Shown: positions 16,491 to 25,185, counted from the first letter of the stretch. The stretch is 64,000 nt of DNA from UKL13-2 sp044229235 (GCA_044229235.1 JBGATH010000020.1:1-64000), one strand, 5' to 3'. The notes: a model not told the origin generated them from the letters alone. Made by a program: numbers and translations.

Positions 16491-17456
16491 ATGCTCATCA
16501 ACTGCGTCGCGTATCAGGATGGCAAAAAACTTGGCGACATCACCAAACACGACGTCAGCGACTACGTGGCGCGCCCGGAGTGCCTGGTGTGGGTGGCGCT
16601 CAACGACCCGACGCACGACGAATTGGCGGAAATGCAGCTGGAGTTCGGCCTGCACGACCTCGCGGTGGAAGATGCGCAGCACGGTCACCAGCGGCCCAAG
16701 ATCGAGGAGTTTGGCGAATCACTGTTTGTGGTGCTGCATAACCCGGTGCTGAAGGATGCCGAGCTGCGCGTGGGCGAAGTGGATATTTTTGTCGGCCCGA
16801 ACTACATCCTGTCGGTGCGCAACGGCGTCGAGCAGGGCTTTGTGGCGGTGCGGGAACGCTGTGAGCGTGAGCCCGAACTGCTGCGGCACGGCTCGGGATT
16901 CGTCCTCTATGCACTCATCGACGCGGTCGTCGATCGGTACTTCCCGATTCTCGATGCACTGGAGGTCGAACTGGAACAGATCGAGGAGCAGATCTTTTCA
17001 GGCACCACCCAGCGCGAGAACATCGAAGCCCTGTACACCCTCAAGCAAAAGCTGATGAAGCTGCAGTACGCCGTGGTGCCGCTGCTCGAGGGCGTCGGAA
17101 AGCTCTATGGCGGTCGTGTGCCGCATATCTGCACAGGCCTGTCGGAGTATTACCGCGACATCTACGACCACCTGACCCGCATCCAGCAGTCCATCACCAG
17201 CCTTCGCGAAATGGTCATCACCGCCATCTCGGTCAACCTGTCGATGATCACGCTGCAGGAAAACCTGACCACCAAGCGGCTCGCCGCCTACGCCGCATTG
17301 ATCGCCGTGCCGACGCTGGTCGCCGGTATTTACGGCATGAACTTCGAGCACATGCCGGAACTCAAGTGGCTGTTCGGCTATCCAGCGGCGCTGGCCTTCA
17401 TGGCAGGCGTGGACATGTACCTGTTCCGGCGCTTTCGCAAGTCGGGATGGCTGTAG
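16491..17456 (+). CDS. corA: CorA-type magnesium/cobalt transporter
   Basis: A 321-residue protein with a long acidic cytoplasmic domain, a coiled stretch (about 150-240) and two C-terminal membrane helices. The signature GMN occurs in YGMNFEHMPELKW between the helices. The motif and the C-terminal placement match the CorA family of homopentameric Mg2+ channels. Start ATG 16491 follows GGAGA. The C-terminus ends in a short basic tail. Substrate (Mg2+, Co2+ or Ni2+) cannot be told from sequence alone. Confidence 0.92.
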   Translation: MLINCVAYQDGKKLGDITKHDVSDYVARPECLVWVALNDPTHDELAEMQLEFGLHDLAVEDAQHGHQRPKIEEFGESLFVVLHNPVLKDAELRVGEVDIFVGPNYILSVRNGVEQGFVAVRERCEREPELLRHGSGFVLYALIDAVVDRYFPILDALEVELEQIEEQIFSGTTQRENIEALYTLKQKLMKLQYAVVPLLEGVGKLYGGRVPHICTGLSEYYRDIYDHLTRIQQSITSLREMVITAISVNLSMITLQENLTTKRLAAYAALIAVPTLVAGIYGMNFEHMPELKWLFGYPAALAFMAGVDMYLFRRFRKSGWL

Positions 17457-17622
17457 GAATGCCACCTGCGAGAACCGATTCAAGTTGGCCGCTGGCAACC
17501 ATGTCTCGAATTTTCTCCATGCCAGTGCAGCATTCATGCATAGGCTCGACAGCCGCAAAATGCAAAACTGCCCGCCGCCGACGCAGGACGCAGGCGCGGC
17601 ATGCGACAAGAAAGGGACCATC

Positions 17623-18165
17623 ATGCGAACGATCTGCCTGGCGCTGCTGCTAATCCTCACCACTCCTGCCGCACGATCCCAGGCGCAGCCAGCGGAGGCG
17701 GACCCCTGGGCGGCGATCCGCTGGCTGGTTGGCAATTGGCAAGGTACCGCAACCGGCCAGTCGGGTGACGGCACGGTCGTGCGCCGCTACGAATTCGTGC
17801 TGAACAACAAGTTCATGCACGAGACCAACCTCACCACCTACCCGCCGCAGGAGAAGAACAAGAAGGGGGAGATTCACGAGCACCGGTCGTACATCAGCTA
17901 CGACAAAGCACGCAAGCTTCTGGTGCTCCGCCAGTTCCATGTCGAGGGATTCGTTAACCAGTTCGTGCTCAATCGGGACGGCAGCACACCGACGCGGCTG
18001 GTGTTCGATAGCGAAAACTTCGAGAACTTCAGTAACAAGTGGCGGGCGCGGGAGACTTACGACATTCTGGGACCGGATGAATTCACCGAAACCTTTGAAC
18101 TGGCGCCGCCGGATAAACCGTTCGAGACCTACAGCAAGAATCGGTTCAAGCGGGCCGGTCACTAG
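17623..18165 (+). CDS. Secreted protein with nitrobindin/lipocalin-like WxxGxWxG motif
   Basis: A 180-residue protein with a signal peptide (residues 1-23, cleavage near SQA) and a predicted all-beta mature part. WLVGNWQGTAT early in the mature chain resembles the entry motif of lipocalin and nitrobindin-like barrels. I do not recognise a named family, and the ligand is unknown. The ATG at 17623 is preceded by AAAGGGA; an upstream in-frame ATG would remove the signal peptide from the N-terminus and is rejected. Its stop overlaps the convergent methyltransferase stop by 4 bp. Confidence 0.65.
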   Translation: MRTICLALLLILTTPAARSQAQPAEADPWAAIRWLVGNWQGTATGQSGDGTVVRRYEFVLNNKFMHETNLTTYPPQEKNKKGEIHEHRSYISYDKARKLLVLRQFHVEGFVNQFVLNRDGSTPTRLVFDSENFENFSNKWRARETYDILGPDEFTETFELAPPDKPFETYSKNRFKRAGH

Positions 18166-18767
18166 CGCTCTGGAGGTTTGCGGGCGATCACGGTGATGAA
18201 CGACTTGCGAAGACTGCGTGGCGCATCGAAATCGCTATAGTCGGCGGCGAGGATGTCCCAGCCGGAAAAAACATTTTGCAATTCGCCGCGCGCAAACAGG
18301 CAGTGACTGCCGGGGTCGAGAATGTCGGTATAGGTGGTGCCCTCCACCAGTACGTTGACGACGGCGACGCCGCCCGCGCGCACCTGCGCCTGCAGGTTGG
18401 CCAGGCAACGCCGCGCCGTCGGGCGATCGAAACACATCAGCAGGCCGATCGAAACAACGGCATCGAAGGTGTCGGTAACGACGAATTCGCGCAGATCCGC
18501 GACCCGCGCCTCGATCGCGAGGCCCTCGGCGGCGGCACGTTGGCGGAGATGCTCGATCGCCGCGGGACTGCCGTCCAGTGCCACCACATTGCAGCCCTGT
18601 CTTGCCGCCGCCAACGACAAGTTGCCCATGCCGCAACCGAAATCCAGCACGTGCCCGCACAGGTGCGGCAATGCGGCAATTTCAAATGGGTTCAAGGCAT
18701 TTTCATGTGCGGCGATCTGCCGGCAAAACTGGCTATCGAAGAAGCGAATGCTGTGATCGGAAGTCAT
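18162..18767 (-). CDS. TehB-like SAM-dependent methyltransferase
   Basis: A 201-residue class I methyltransferase. Motif I is LDFGCGMGNLSLAAA, followed by an acidic residue after beta 2 (VVALDGSPAAIEHL). The pattern VSIGLLMCFDRPTARRCLANLQ and a late FARGELQNVFSGWDIL resemble tellurite-resistance TehB. Substrate methylation of oxyanions (tellurite, selenite or similar) is a family-based guess. It lies 38 bp downstream of the cytochrome c-prime-like gene on the same strand. Start ATG 18767 is chosen over an upstream extension that lacks homology. Confidence 0.75.
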   Translation of the reverse strand: MTSDHSIRFFDSQFCRQIAAHENALNPFEIAALPHLCGHVLDFGCGMGNLSLAAARQGCNVVALDGSPAAIEHLRQRAAAEGLAIEARVADLREFVVTDTFDAVVSIGLLMCFDRPTARRCLANLQAQVRAGGVAVVNVLVEGTTYTDILDPGSHCLFARGELQNVFSGWDILAADYSDFDAPRSLRKSFITVIARKPPER

Positions 18768-18805
18768 GCGCGCCTGCCGGGGATTCGCACCGGGCGATTG
18801 GGCGG

Positions 18806-19294
18806 CTACTGAATCCGGTAGCCGGCGTGGCAGGCCACGCACTGCGCCGATACGTTTGCCAGCGCGGCCAGTGCCGGCTTCACGTTGCCCGTCACGCCGG
18901 CATCCTTCGCGGCGAGCGCGAAACGGCTGGCCGCACGATGCATTTCCGTGCCGACGGCTTGCATGCCGGCGGGCATGAATTTGGCCACGTCGTGCGCACC
19001 GTGCAGCCTCAGCGAGGTCATGCCCAGCCGGTCCTCCGCGATGGAGGCGGCACGGTCGTACTGCGAGCGGGAGAGCGCGTCCTGAATTTCCTGCAGCGCC
19101 AGCAGATGGTCACGCATGTTGGCGAGGGTATGGATGCGCATTTCTTCGGGGAAACGCACGAGCGGCCGGGGGTCGGTCGCGGGTGTTGCGGCGGTTCCAT
19201 GCGCGGCGTGATCGTGAAGCTGGCCCGGTGCCTGGCAACCAAGCAGCGGCAGCAGCACGGTAAATACAAGGTGGCGATTGAATCGATGGATCAT
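18806..19294 (-). CDS. Cytochrome c-prime-like lipoprotein
   Basis: A 162-residue protein with a lipobox-like LLGC (Cys about 20), a His-rich linker and an all-alpha remainder ending in CVACHAGYRIQ. A heme motif CxxCH only at the extreme C-terminus of a four-helix protein is the hallmark of class II cytochromes (c-prime / c556). It may bind NO or act in electron transfer in the periplasm. It is a lipid-anchored variant if the lipobox is real. It lies between a DUF2798 gene and a TehB-like gene on the minus strand. Confidence 0.8.
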   Translation of the reverse strand: MIHRFNRHLVFTVLLPLLGCQAPGQLHDHAAHGTAATPATDPRPLVRFPEEMRIHTLANMRDHLLALQEIQDALSRSQYDRAASIAEDRLGMTSLRLHGAHDVAKFMPAGMQAVGTEMHRAASRFALAAKDAGVTGNVKPALAALANVSAQCVACHAGYRIQ

Positions 19295-19327
19295 GGCGAG
19301 TATTTCAGGAGGACAATTCCGGCGACA

Positions 19328-19561
19328 TCACGGCATCTGCACGAAGCGCCCGGAAATTTTTCTCGCGAGCGGCGCCAGGAAGTAAATGACCGGTACCGCG
19401 ACCACGTATGCGACGGCATAGGCTTTCATCCAGCGCACGAAAAAGTCGGCGACCAACCCGACGTTGACCAGCGTGATCACAAAGGTCATCAGCAACACCA
19501 TGATGGCGCCCATGACGAGCGAGAACACCAGGTGAAAGTATTGCTTGGGTATTTTTTTCAT
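19328..19561 (-). CDS. DUF2798 family membrane protein (paralog 1)
   Basis: A 77-residue protein with two membrane helices (about 9-35 and 47-65), starting MKKIPKQYFHLVFSLVMGAI. It matches the uncharacterised DUF2798 family of two-helix proteins. It is over 80 percent identical by eye to the protein at 24936-25169 in this window. It lies 33 bp upstream of the cytochrome c-prime-like gene. Function unknown. Confidence 0.8.
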   Translation of the reverse strand: MKKIPKQYFHLVFSLVMGAIMVLLMTFVITLVNVGLVADFFVRWMKAYAVAYVVAVPVIYFLAPLARKISGRFVQMP

Positions 19562-19713
19562 TTCTGGAAATCGACCCTGTTCAATGGATCCCCTGTCGCG
19601 TGCGATGCCATATTCGCCTGGTCCAATGCATGCGCATGCAGCACGATCGAACGCGGGATGATCCGCCAGCCATGATTGTATGCCGCGGCGGCGTCATATC
19701 GTGACCGCCATCG

Positions 19714-20070
19714 TTAGAACACGACGACTTTGTCGGCCCACTCGCTGGTCCAGGTCGCGAGTTCCTCCATGCTGCTGCGGCGCGTGCCGGGTATGACCGC
19801 CGCATCGGCAATGCCGCGGGAATCGAGGCAGCTGCCGCAGAGGCCAACTTCCCCGTGATGCTCGATCAGCGTACCCAACATCGCCTCAATATTGTAGTAG
19901 CCAGCCGGGGTCCGTTGGCCGCGTTTGGCGCAGAACACCGCATCGCCGATCAGAAAGACCCGCACATGCATGCCTTCGCGTTTTGCCAGGGTGCCCGCAA
20001 GGCGCAGGCCGTTATAGGCACGCTCGCTGCCGTAGGAGGGCTCGTTCACGATCATCAACAGGTTGCCCAT
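19714..20070 (-). CDS. DsrE-like sulfur-relay family protein (paralog 1)
   Basis: A 118-residue soluble protein with the DsrE/DsrF-like alpha/beta fold: N-terminal LLMIVNEPSYGSERAYNGLR, a middle FLIGDAVFCAKRGQ and a CGSCLDSRGI motif. Related proteins transfer sulfur as persulfides, and the paired Cys of CGSC could serve that role. The start at 20070 follows GAAGGAGC. It is a tandem paralog of 20164-20514, about 55-60 percent identical by eye. The specific partner is unknown. Confidence 0.8.
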   Translation of the reverse strand: MGNLLMIVNEPSYGSERAYNGLRLAGTLAKREGMHVRVFLIGDAVFCAKRGQRTPAGYYNIEAMLGTLIEHHGEVGLCGSCLDSRGIADAAVIPGTRRSSMEELATWTSEWADKVVVF

Positions 20071-20163
20071 CGTACTTGCTCCTTCAAACCAGATAGATTG
20101 CGGCCTTCGCCACGGTGGCACCTGCCGCGCAGAAACAGCGCCTTACCTGCCATGACCGCTTTC

Positions 20164-20514
20164 CTAGCACACGATCACCTTGTCCGCCCACTGCGTCCAC
20201 GCCGTCAACTCGGCGAGCGTGCTTCGGCGGGTTCCCTCGGCGAGTTCCGGATCGGTGATCGCGCGCGCATCCATGCAGGTGCCGCACACAGCGACATCGC
20301 CCCTGTTTCGGACCACGCGGCCGAGCATGAGTTGGATGTTGTAGTAGCCCTCGGCGACTTTTTGCCCGGCTTTGGCGCAAGCGGCCGCATCGCCCATCAG
20401 GAAGATTTTCACTTCCTCGCCCTCGCACTTCGACAGGGACCCTGCGAGGCGCAGGCCGTTGTAGCTGCGCTCGCTGCCGTAGGGCGCGTCATTCAGGATG
20501 AACAGGTTTTTCAT
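20164..20514 (-). CDS. DsrE-like sulfur-relay family protein (paralog 2)
   Basis: A 116-residue protein like its tandem neighbour: LFILNDAPYGSERSYNGLRL, FLMGDAAACAKAGQ and CGTCMDARAI. The conserved Cys in the middle strand and the CGxC pair are shared with paralog 1. The gene starts 22 bp after the hydroxylase stop on the same strand, so the three may be cotranscribed. Family knowledge suggests sulfur-carrier chemistry; no Tus or Dsr partners are present in the window. Confidence 0.8.
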   Translation of the reverse strand: MKNLFILNDAPYGSERSYNGLRLAGSLSKCEGEEVKIFLMGDAAACAKAGQKVAEGYYNIQLMLGRVVRNRGDVAVCGTCMDARAITDPELAEGTRRSTLAELTAWTQWADKVIVC

Positions 20515-20536
20515 GGTGTTTCCTTCTTATCTCGCC

Positions 20537-21409
20537 TTATCCGGCCTCGTGCCCGGATGTCGGCGTGGTTCGGATCGAGTGGCCGTCGCCGCGATCGCCG
20601 CGTTCGGCGAAGGGAAGCAGCAGCATGCCAGTGAGCCTCGCTGCATCGTCATGGCCGGTGATTCCCTCGACGCCGATCGTCATGCTCTCCTGCGGCAGAC
20701 GGGCGCGATCGCGATAGGTGCCGAACAGCCGGTCCCACCAGGGGAGGTTGAAGCCGAAATTGCGGTTGGCTTCCAACACTTCCATCGAATGGTGGATGCG
20801 ATGCATGTCGGGGGTGACCAGCACAAACCGAAGGATGCGGTCAACCGGTTCGGGCAACCGCAGATTGGCGTGATTGAACATCGCGGTCGCGTTGAGCAGT
20901 ATCTCGAACACCAGAACCGCCGCCGCCGGCGCGCCGAGCACGGTGATGACCGCCAGCTTGATGAGCATGGACAGCAGGATCTCGACAGGATGAAAACGCG
21001 CGCCGGTAGTGACATCGAAGTCCGCGTCGGCATGATGCATCCGGTGCAGGCGCCACAGTAACGGTACCGCATGGAACATCACATGCTGCAGATAGATGGC
21101 CAAGTCAAGTGCGATTATCGACAGCGCGAAAGCCCACCAGAACGGGAGGTCAAAGGCATTCAGCAATCCCCAGCCGCGTTCGGCTCCCCGTAGCGCGAAT
21201 CCGACCGCCGCGACCGGAAAAAGCAGGCGCAGGATCAGGCTGTTCAACGCCACCAGTGCGAGGTTATGCGGCCACCGCACGCGCCGCGGCCACAGCCTTA
21301 CCCGCCGGGGCGCCAGCGCCTCCCAGAGCCCCATCAGGATGAGCATGCCGAAAAACGCGCCCAGCCGGAGGCCCGGTTCGTGCGCCAGCGCCCACTCGTT
21401 GAATGTCAT
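20537..21409 (-). CDS. Fatty acid hydroxylase / sterol desaturase superfamily protein
   Basis: A 290-residue membrane protein with the three His clusters of the diiron superfamily: HVMFH, HRMHHAD and (after TPDM) HRIHH, plus helices around residues 14-35, 50-75 and 95-115. Members hydroxylate or desaturate lipids using O2 at a non-heme diiron site. ATG 21409 is preferred to an in-frame TTG at 21427. It is divergent from the ArsR-rhodanese gene and heads a possible operon with the two DsrE-like genes. Substrate unknown. Confidence 0.8.
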   Translation of the reverse strand: MTFNEWALAHEPGLRLGAFFGMLILMGLWEALAPRRVRLWPRRVRWPHNLALVALNSLILRLLFPVAAVGFALRGAERGWGLLNAFDLPFWWAFALSIIALDLAIYLQHVMFHAVPLLWRLHRMHHADADFDVTTGARFHPVEILLSMLIKLAVITVLGAPAAAVLVFEILLNATAMFNHANLRLPEPVDRILRFVLVTPDMHRIHHSMEVLEANRNFGFNLPWWDRLFGTYRDRARLPQESMTIGVEGITGHDDAARLTGMLLLPFAERGDRGDGHSIRTTPTSGHEAG

Positions 21410-21469
21410 AATCGGCCCTATGCTCAATCCATTGCTTGGCCCACTGCCCAGCCTGATGCCAAGGTATAG

Positions 21470-21503
21470 TTCAACTACTCAACTAATAAGTAGAATAGTA
21501 GAA
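21470..21503. promoter_or_regulatory. Putative operator upstream of the ArsR-rhodanese gene
   Basis: TTCAACTACTCAACTA and the facing TAGAATAGTAGAA form an imperfect palindrome in an unusually AT-rich patch between divergent genes. ArsR-family repressors bind such palindromes next to their own start codon (21517). The assignment is inferred. Confidence 0.5.
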
Positions 21504-21516
21504 GGGCTCGATCGCA

Positions 21517-22176
21517 ATGTCAACCGCTAATTTCAAACAGGACGTGCATGCCCAGCTCGCACGGGTGGGAAAGGCCCTGTCGAATGGCAACCGGCTGGAA
21601 CTTCTGGAGTTCGTTTCGCAGGGGCCGCGCAGCGTCGAGGACCTTGCGACCATGACACGACTCTCGGTCGCGAACGCGTCGAAGCACCTGCAGGAACTGC
21701 GCCGCGCCGGACTGGTGCGGGCGCGCAAGGAAGGGTTGCGGGTGTACTACGAATCGGCAGGCCCGGATGTCGTGACCTTGATCGCCGCACTGGGCCGCGT
21801 CGCCGAGATGCGCCTGGCCGAAATGGAACAACTGGTGCGGACCTACATCACCGCGCGCGACGACTTGGAGCCGGTCCCCGCAGCGGAGTTATTGAAGCGT
21901 TCGAAGCTGGGACTCGTCACGGTGCTCGATGTCCGCCCAGCGCAGGAGTACGCGGCCGGACACCTGCCGGGGGCGATCAACGTCCCGGTCGAGGACTTGC
22001 CGAAACACCTGAGGAAGTTGCCGAAGGGACGCGAAGTCATCGCCTATTGCCGCGGCCCCTACTGCTTGCTCTCGGTGGATGCAGTGGCGCTGCTGCGCGG
22101 GAAGGGCCTAAAGGCGCGGCGGTTGGAAAATGGCTTTCCAGAGTGGAAAGCGGCCGGATTGCCGGTTGAACGGTGA
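21517..22176 (+). CDS. ArsR-family regulator fused to a rhodanese domain
   Basis: A 219-residue two-domain protein. Residues 1-100 form a winged helix (HAQLARVGKALSNGNRLELL, then SVANASKHLQELRRAGLV). Residues 115-219 form a rhodanese with LDVRPAQEYAAGHLPGAINVP and the active-site loop AYCRGPYCLLS. The loop Cys could hold a persulfide, so this class is thought to sense sulfane sulfur or thiol state; no ArsR metal-site motif (ELCVCDL) is present. It probably represses itself and the divergent hydroxylase/DsrE genes. A degenerate copy of its 3' end follows at 22262. Confidence 0.9.
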   Translation: MSTANFKQDVHAQLARVGKALSNGNRLELLEFVSQGPRSVEDLATMTRLSVANASKHLQELRRAGLVRARKEGLRVYYESAGPDVVTLIAALGRVAEMRLAEMEQLVRTYITARDDLEPVPAAELLKRSKLGLVTVLDVRPAQEYAAGHLPGAINVPVEDLPKHLRKLPKGREVIAYCRGPYCLLSVDAVALLRGKGLKARRLENGFPEWKAAGLPVER

Positions 22177-22261
22177 GCGGCGGTTCGATGCGCGCGTCGG
22201 ATTTTAAGCCGCGAGTGCAGGCCCATCGCCGCGGTCGAGCGGAATAGTTCGCCCGACGACA

Positions 22262-22335
22262 TTTGCGGCTGCCTGCTCGTGGTGGATGCGGTGGCGCTGC
22301 CGCGCGGGAAGAGACTCAAGGCGCGGCTGGCCTAT
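22262..22335 (+). pseudogene. Degenerate duplicate of the rhodanese 3' end
   Basis: This stretch repeats, with about eight to ten differences, the rhodanese segment at 22060-22130 (for example GTGGATGC.GTGGCGCTGC.GCGCGGGAAG and AAGGCGCGGC). It is not in a usable frame. It marks a local duplication or recombination scar at the edge of the decayed region 22177-23135. Outside this and the arsA remnant I see nothing coding in that region. Confidence 0.6.
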
Positions 22336-22516
22336 GTCATTTCAAGGTGAAAGCTGGTGAATTGCCGGCAGAGGGTTTGTGCCGCGCATTGTCGCATTGA
22401 CCGGAAAGCGAATGGAACACGCGGGTCGCCATTCGGCGCGGTTTTCCGGACGGTTTTGCGCTGTGGGCCGCGCCGGTGCTTGAGATTGCGTTATTGGTTG
22501 GCGGGCGCAGATGTCC

Positions 22517-22970
22517 CTAATGCCGCGCCAGCTGCCGCAGCCGCGCCGCCCCCACCGGCTCCTCAGCCAGCAGCGGCACCACCGCCCAGCGTTTGGCATG
22601 CTGCGTCGCCACTGCTTCGATCTGCGCGACTTCGTTCGCCGCGCGCTGCTTCAGCAGCGGTGAAGATGTTTGCGCGAAGGCGAGGCTGTTGTTGATGATC
22701 CACGCCCACGGCTCGATGCCGGCGCGGCGCAGATCCGCCTACAGACTGGCGGCATCGAGCAGGGCGCGGCCGTGCACATCCAGATTCTTGCCCTTGCTGT
22801 CGAGCGCATGCCGGCGATGGCGTCCGGTTTCGGCGTGCGAATCAATGCGGCTGACGGTAAGGTTGGAGAGCGAACCTGCAAGCGTCTGAGCCAAATGCGC
22901 TGCAGGGTCGGACGTTGCCAGATGCACCGCGTGACCACGGCTGGCGAGTTCGACGGCAATGCCGATCCGG
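22517..22970 (-). pseudogene. Broken arsA paralog (C-terminal half)
   Basis: The minus-strand translation reads IAVELASRGHAVHLATSDP, then SKGKNLDVHGRALL, DAASL, a TAG stop (22739-22741), then ADLRRAGIEPWAW and so on to RLRQLARH and TAG at 22517. This parallels the C-terminal half of the intact ArsA at 32643-34415. Two lesions are visible: an in-frame loss of about 90 codons, including the SPCTEE Cys and the switch region DTAPTGH, and a Gln-to-stop change. The N-terminal half and second P-loop are absent. It shows that a second arsenic locus once stood here. Confidence 0.85.
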
Positions 22971-23135
22971 CGGCGGCGCGCTGCTGCAGATGCAGCAACG
23001 CAGCCAGTCCAAGCGGCTTCAGGCGGTAGTCCTGCCTGCCGCTTTGGCCGGAAAATTGCGCCTCCAAGCAGTGAATGCTGTGATGGGAACGCCTGAACGT
23101 CTTCCTTGCCAGGTATGGCGCAGCGGCCCGCGCAC

Positions 23136-23738
23136 CTACAGCGCGGAGACGAACGCCGCCGGATCCGGCCGCACCCTAGGGGGCTTCTTCGGCGACTCGG
23201 TGCCGACATTGATGAAACAGACGGCCTCTTCACCCGCTTGCAGCCGGAACAGTGCCCGCATGCCCGCCGAGTCCATCGCGCGGCCACTGGCAAGGCCGCT
23301 GCCAAAGCCCATGCTGTGCGCAGTGAGGAGTATGTTCTGAACGGCGCAGCCCACAGACACCATCCGCTCCAGCGGCGGGATGTGCGGTTCGCACGGGCCA
23401 AGCCTCGCCACGACGGCAATCAGAAAGGGCGCGCGGTTGGCTTTGCTGCGGGCGTCTGCCAGTTCCTGCTCTGTTGAATTCGGGTCGCGGTCCTTCAAAG
23501 CGGCGGCGAAAGCGGCGCCGAGCAGCGCGCGTTTATCCGGCGGAATGATGATGAATCGCCACGGGGTTTGCTGCCCGTGGTCCGGCGCGGCGGCGGCGGC
23601 TCGGAACAGTTTCTCGACCTGGGCGGCATCGGGCCCGGGCGCGAACAGACGCTTGGCGGAGGTGTTGTGCCGCGTGGTGATCAGCGAGGAGGCAAAATCG
23701 GTGGAAGACTCCGGGCTAGGCGGTATTGGTTGCGTCAT
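23136..23738 (-). CDS. Nitroreductase family protein
   Basis: A 200-residue FMN-dependent oxidoreductase of the small nitroreductase/YdjA type. Seen: a RHNTSAKRL entry segment (Arg/Ser contact FMN), AAAAAPDHGQQTPWRFIII, and GCAVQNILLTAHSMGFGSGLASG followed by NVGTESPKKPPRV. Length fits YdjA-like members (about 185-200). It probably reduces nitro compounds or quinones with NAD(P)H; the substrate is not determined. The 3' half of its antisense strand abuts the decayed arsA region. Confidence 0.85.
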   Translation of the reverse strand: MTQPIPPSPESSTDFASSLITTRHNTSAKRLFAPGPDAAQVEKLFRAAAAAPDHGQQTPWRFIIIPPDKRALLGAAFAAALKDRDPNSTEQELADARSKANRAPFLIAVVARLGPCEPHIPPLERMVSVGCAVQNILLTAHSMGFGSGLASGRAMDSAGMRALFRLQAGEEAVCFINVGTESPKKPPRVRPDPAAFVSAL

Positions 23739-23889
23739 TCAATTCCCCGGTGTGCGCGCACGGCGCAAAGTGAAGGTGAACAGCAATACTGCCACACCAA
23801 GTACGGCCTGCCCACGAACTGCATCCTTTTGCAGTGCGCATCGTCTCCATCCATGCAGGCGCGCGGCGCGTTCCCCCGGAATATTTCAC

Positions 23890-24816
23890 ATGAATTCGTC
23901 AAGCCACTCAAAATCAAGACCTTTTGCACAGGGTTGCACTGAATCCTTGAAGAAACCCCCGACAAGGTTACTTTGCAGATCACCGGCGGCATGGCTGGTT
24001 ATCGGACTTGCCCTGGTCGTGTTCGCCACAGGCAAGGCGAGCGCAGGCGGTGCCGAGCGTGTGCTGATTGTTTCAATCGACGCTTTGCACCCAGCAGCTC
24101 TGGGCAGGAAAACCACGCCGACGCTGCATGGGCTGATGCAGCAAGGCCGGTACACGCTGGCCGGGCAAAGCGTTGATCCACCCAAGACGCTGATCGCCCA
24201 CACCGCGATGCTGACCGGCCTCACGCCTGAACGCAGCGGCAAACTTGACAACGACTGGAAGCCGGGGGAACCAAAGGTTTCCATACCGACGCTGTTCGAC
24301 GATGCAAAGCATCAGTATTTTCATACCGCCTTCTATTTCGCCAAGCCCAAACTCGGTTACCTGATCAGCGCGGCAATTGACCGGCATGGCTTGGCGCCGA
24401 TCGACGGTATCGAACAAATGCGTGCGTTTTTTCGCGGCAATGGCAAGCGCTTTGGATTCCTGCATGTCAGCGGACTCGAATTTGCCGGCACCGATTCGGG
24501 CTGGCTGTCGCCCGATTACTACACTGAACTGGCCGATATCGACAGGGGACTGGCACCGCTGCTGGCAGAAGTACGCGTACGTGGCAGCTACGCACTGGTG
24601 ATCACCAGCGACCATGCCGGACACGGGCGACAGCACGGCACGCAACACCCGGAAGACTTCAAGCTGCCGCTGATCGTGCTCTCCGATGTTGCGCCTGTGG
24701 CGCCGATTCCTTCGGGGCCCTGGCATATCACCAGCCTGCGGGAACTGATGCGACAACTGCTGGCAAACGCAGCAGAGGCGACACCGGCAACGAATCCAGC
24801 TCCGGCGGCGAAATAG
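23890..24816 (+). CDS. Alkaline-phosphatase-superfamily phosphodiesterase-like protein
   Basis: A 308-residue exported protein with a membrane/signal segment at about residues 34-52. The body resembles type I phosphodiesterase/nucleotide pyrophosphatase: VLIVSIDALHPAAL (first metal Asp), HTAMLTGLTPERSG (nucleophile Thr/Ser region), and SDHAGHGRQHG (metal His/Asp). Shorter than most family members (350-450). ATG 23890 is the best start; the frame is open far upstream but antisense to the nitroreductase. Substrate unknown. Confidence 0.7.
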   Translation: MNSSSHSKSRPFAQGCTESLKKPPTRLLCRSPAAWLVIGLALVVFATGKASAGGAERVLIVSIDALHPAALGRKTTPTLHGLMQQGRYTLAGQSVDPPKTLIAHTAMLTGLTPERSGKLDNDWKPGEPKVSIPTLFDDAKHQYFHTAFYFAKPKLGYLISAAIDRHGLAPIDGIEQMRAFFRGNGKRFGFLHVSGLEFAGTDSGWLSPDYYTELADIDRGLAPLLAEVRVRGSYALVITSDHAGHGRQHGTQHPEDFKLPLIVLSDVAPVAPIPSGPWHITSLRELMRQLLANAAEATPATNPAPAAK

Positions 24817-24935
24817 GCCGTTCAGCGCACCGCAATGCGCTCATGTGCATCGACGCGAGGCTTCCACGCAAAGCCGCTTGCCGTGGCCCGGCTGTTGAGG
24901 GTCGTAGCGTCGTGGGTACAGGGAAACAAAGGTGG

Positions 24936-25169
24936 TCAGGGCGTGTCGGCGAATCGCCCCGCAAGTTTCTTCGCGATTGGCGCCAGGAAATAAATCACCG
25001 GAACCGCCACCACATAGGCTACCGCGAAGGCTTTCATCCAGCGTACGAAGAAATCGCTGGCGAAGCCGATATTGACGAAGGTAATCACAAACGTCATCAG
25101 CAGCACCATGATCGCGCCCATGATGATCGAGAACACCAGATGGAAGTATTTCTTCGGTAACTTGCTCAT
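24936..25169 (-). CDS. DUF2798 family membrane protein (paralog 2)
   Basis: A 77-residue two-helix protein beginning MSKLPKKYFHLVFSIIMGAI, a close copy of the protein at 19328-19561 but in a different neighbourhood. It ends the long minus-strand arsenic/redox block, 16 bp after the CcdA-type gene stop. Start ATG 25169. Function unknown. Confidence 0.8.
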   Translation of the reverse strand: MSKLPKKYFHLVFSIIMGAIMVLLMTFVITFVNIGFASDFFVRWMKAFAVAYVVAVPVIYFLAPIAKKLAGRFADTP

Positions 25170-25185
25170 GCTTCTCCCGCTTTTT

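Noticed and set aside
22739..23419. A 226-codon minus-strand gene
   Set aside because: Its C-terminal third is the arsA remnant and its N-terminal part is an alternative frame of the nitroreductase gene, so it is a chance junction frame.
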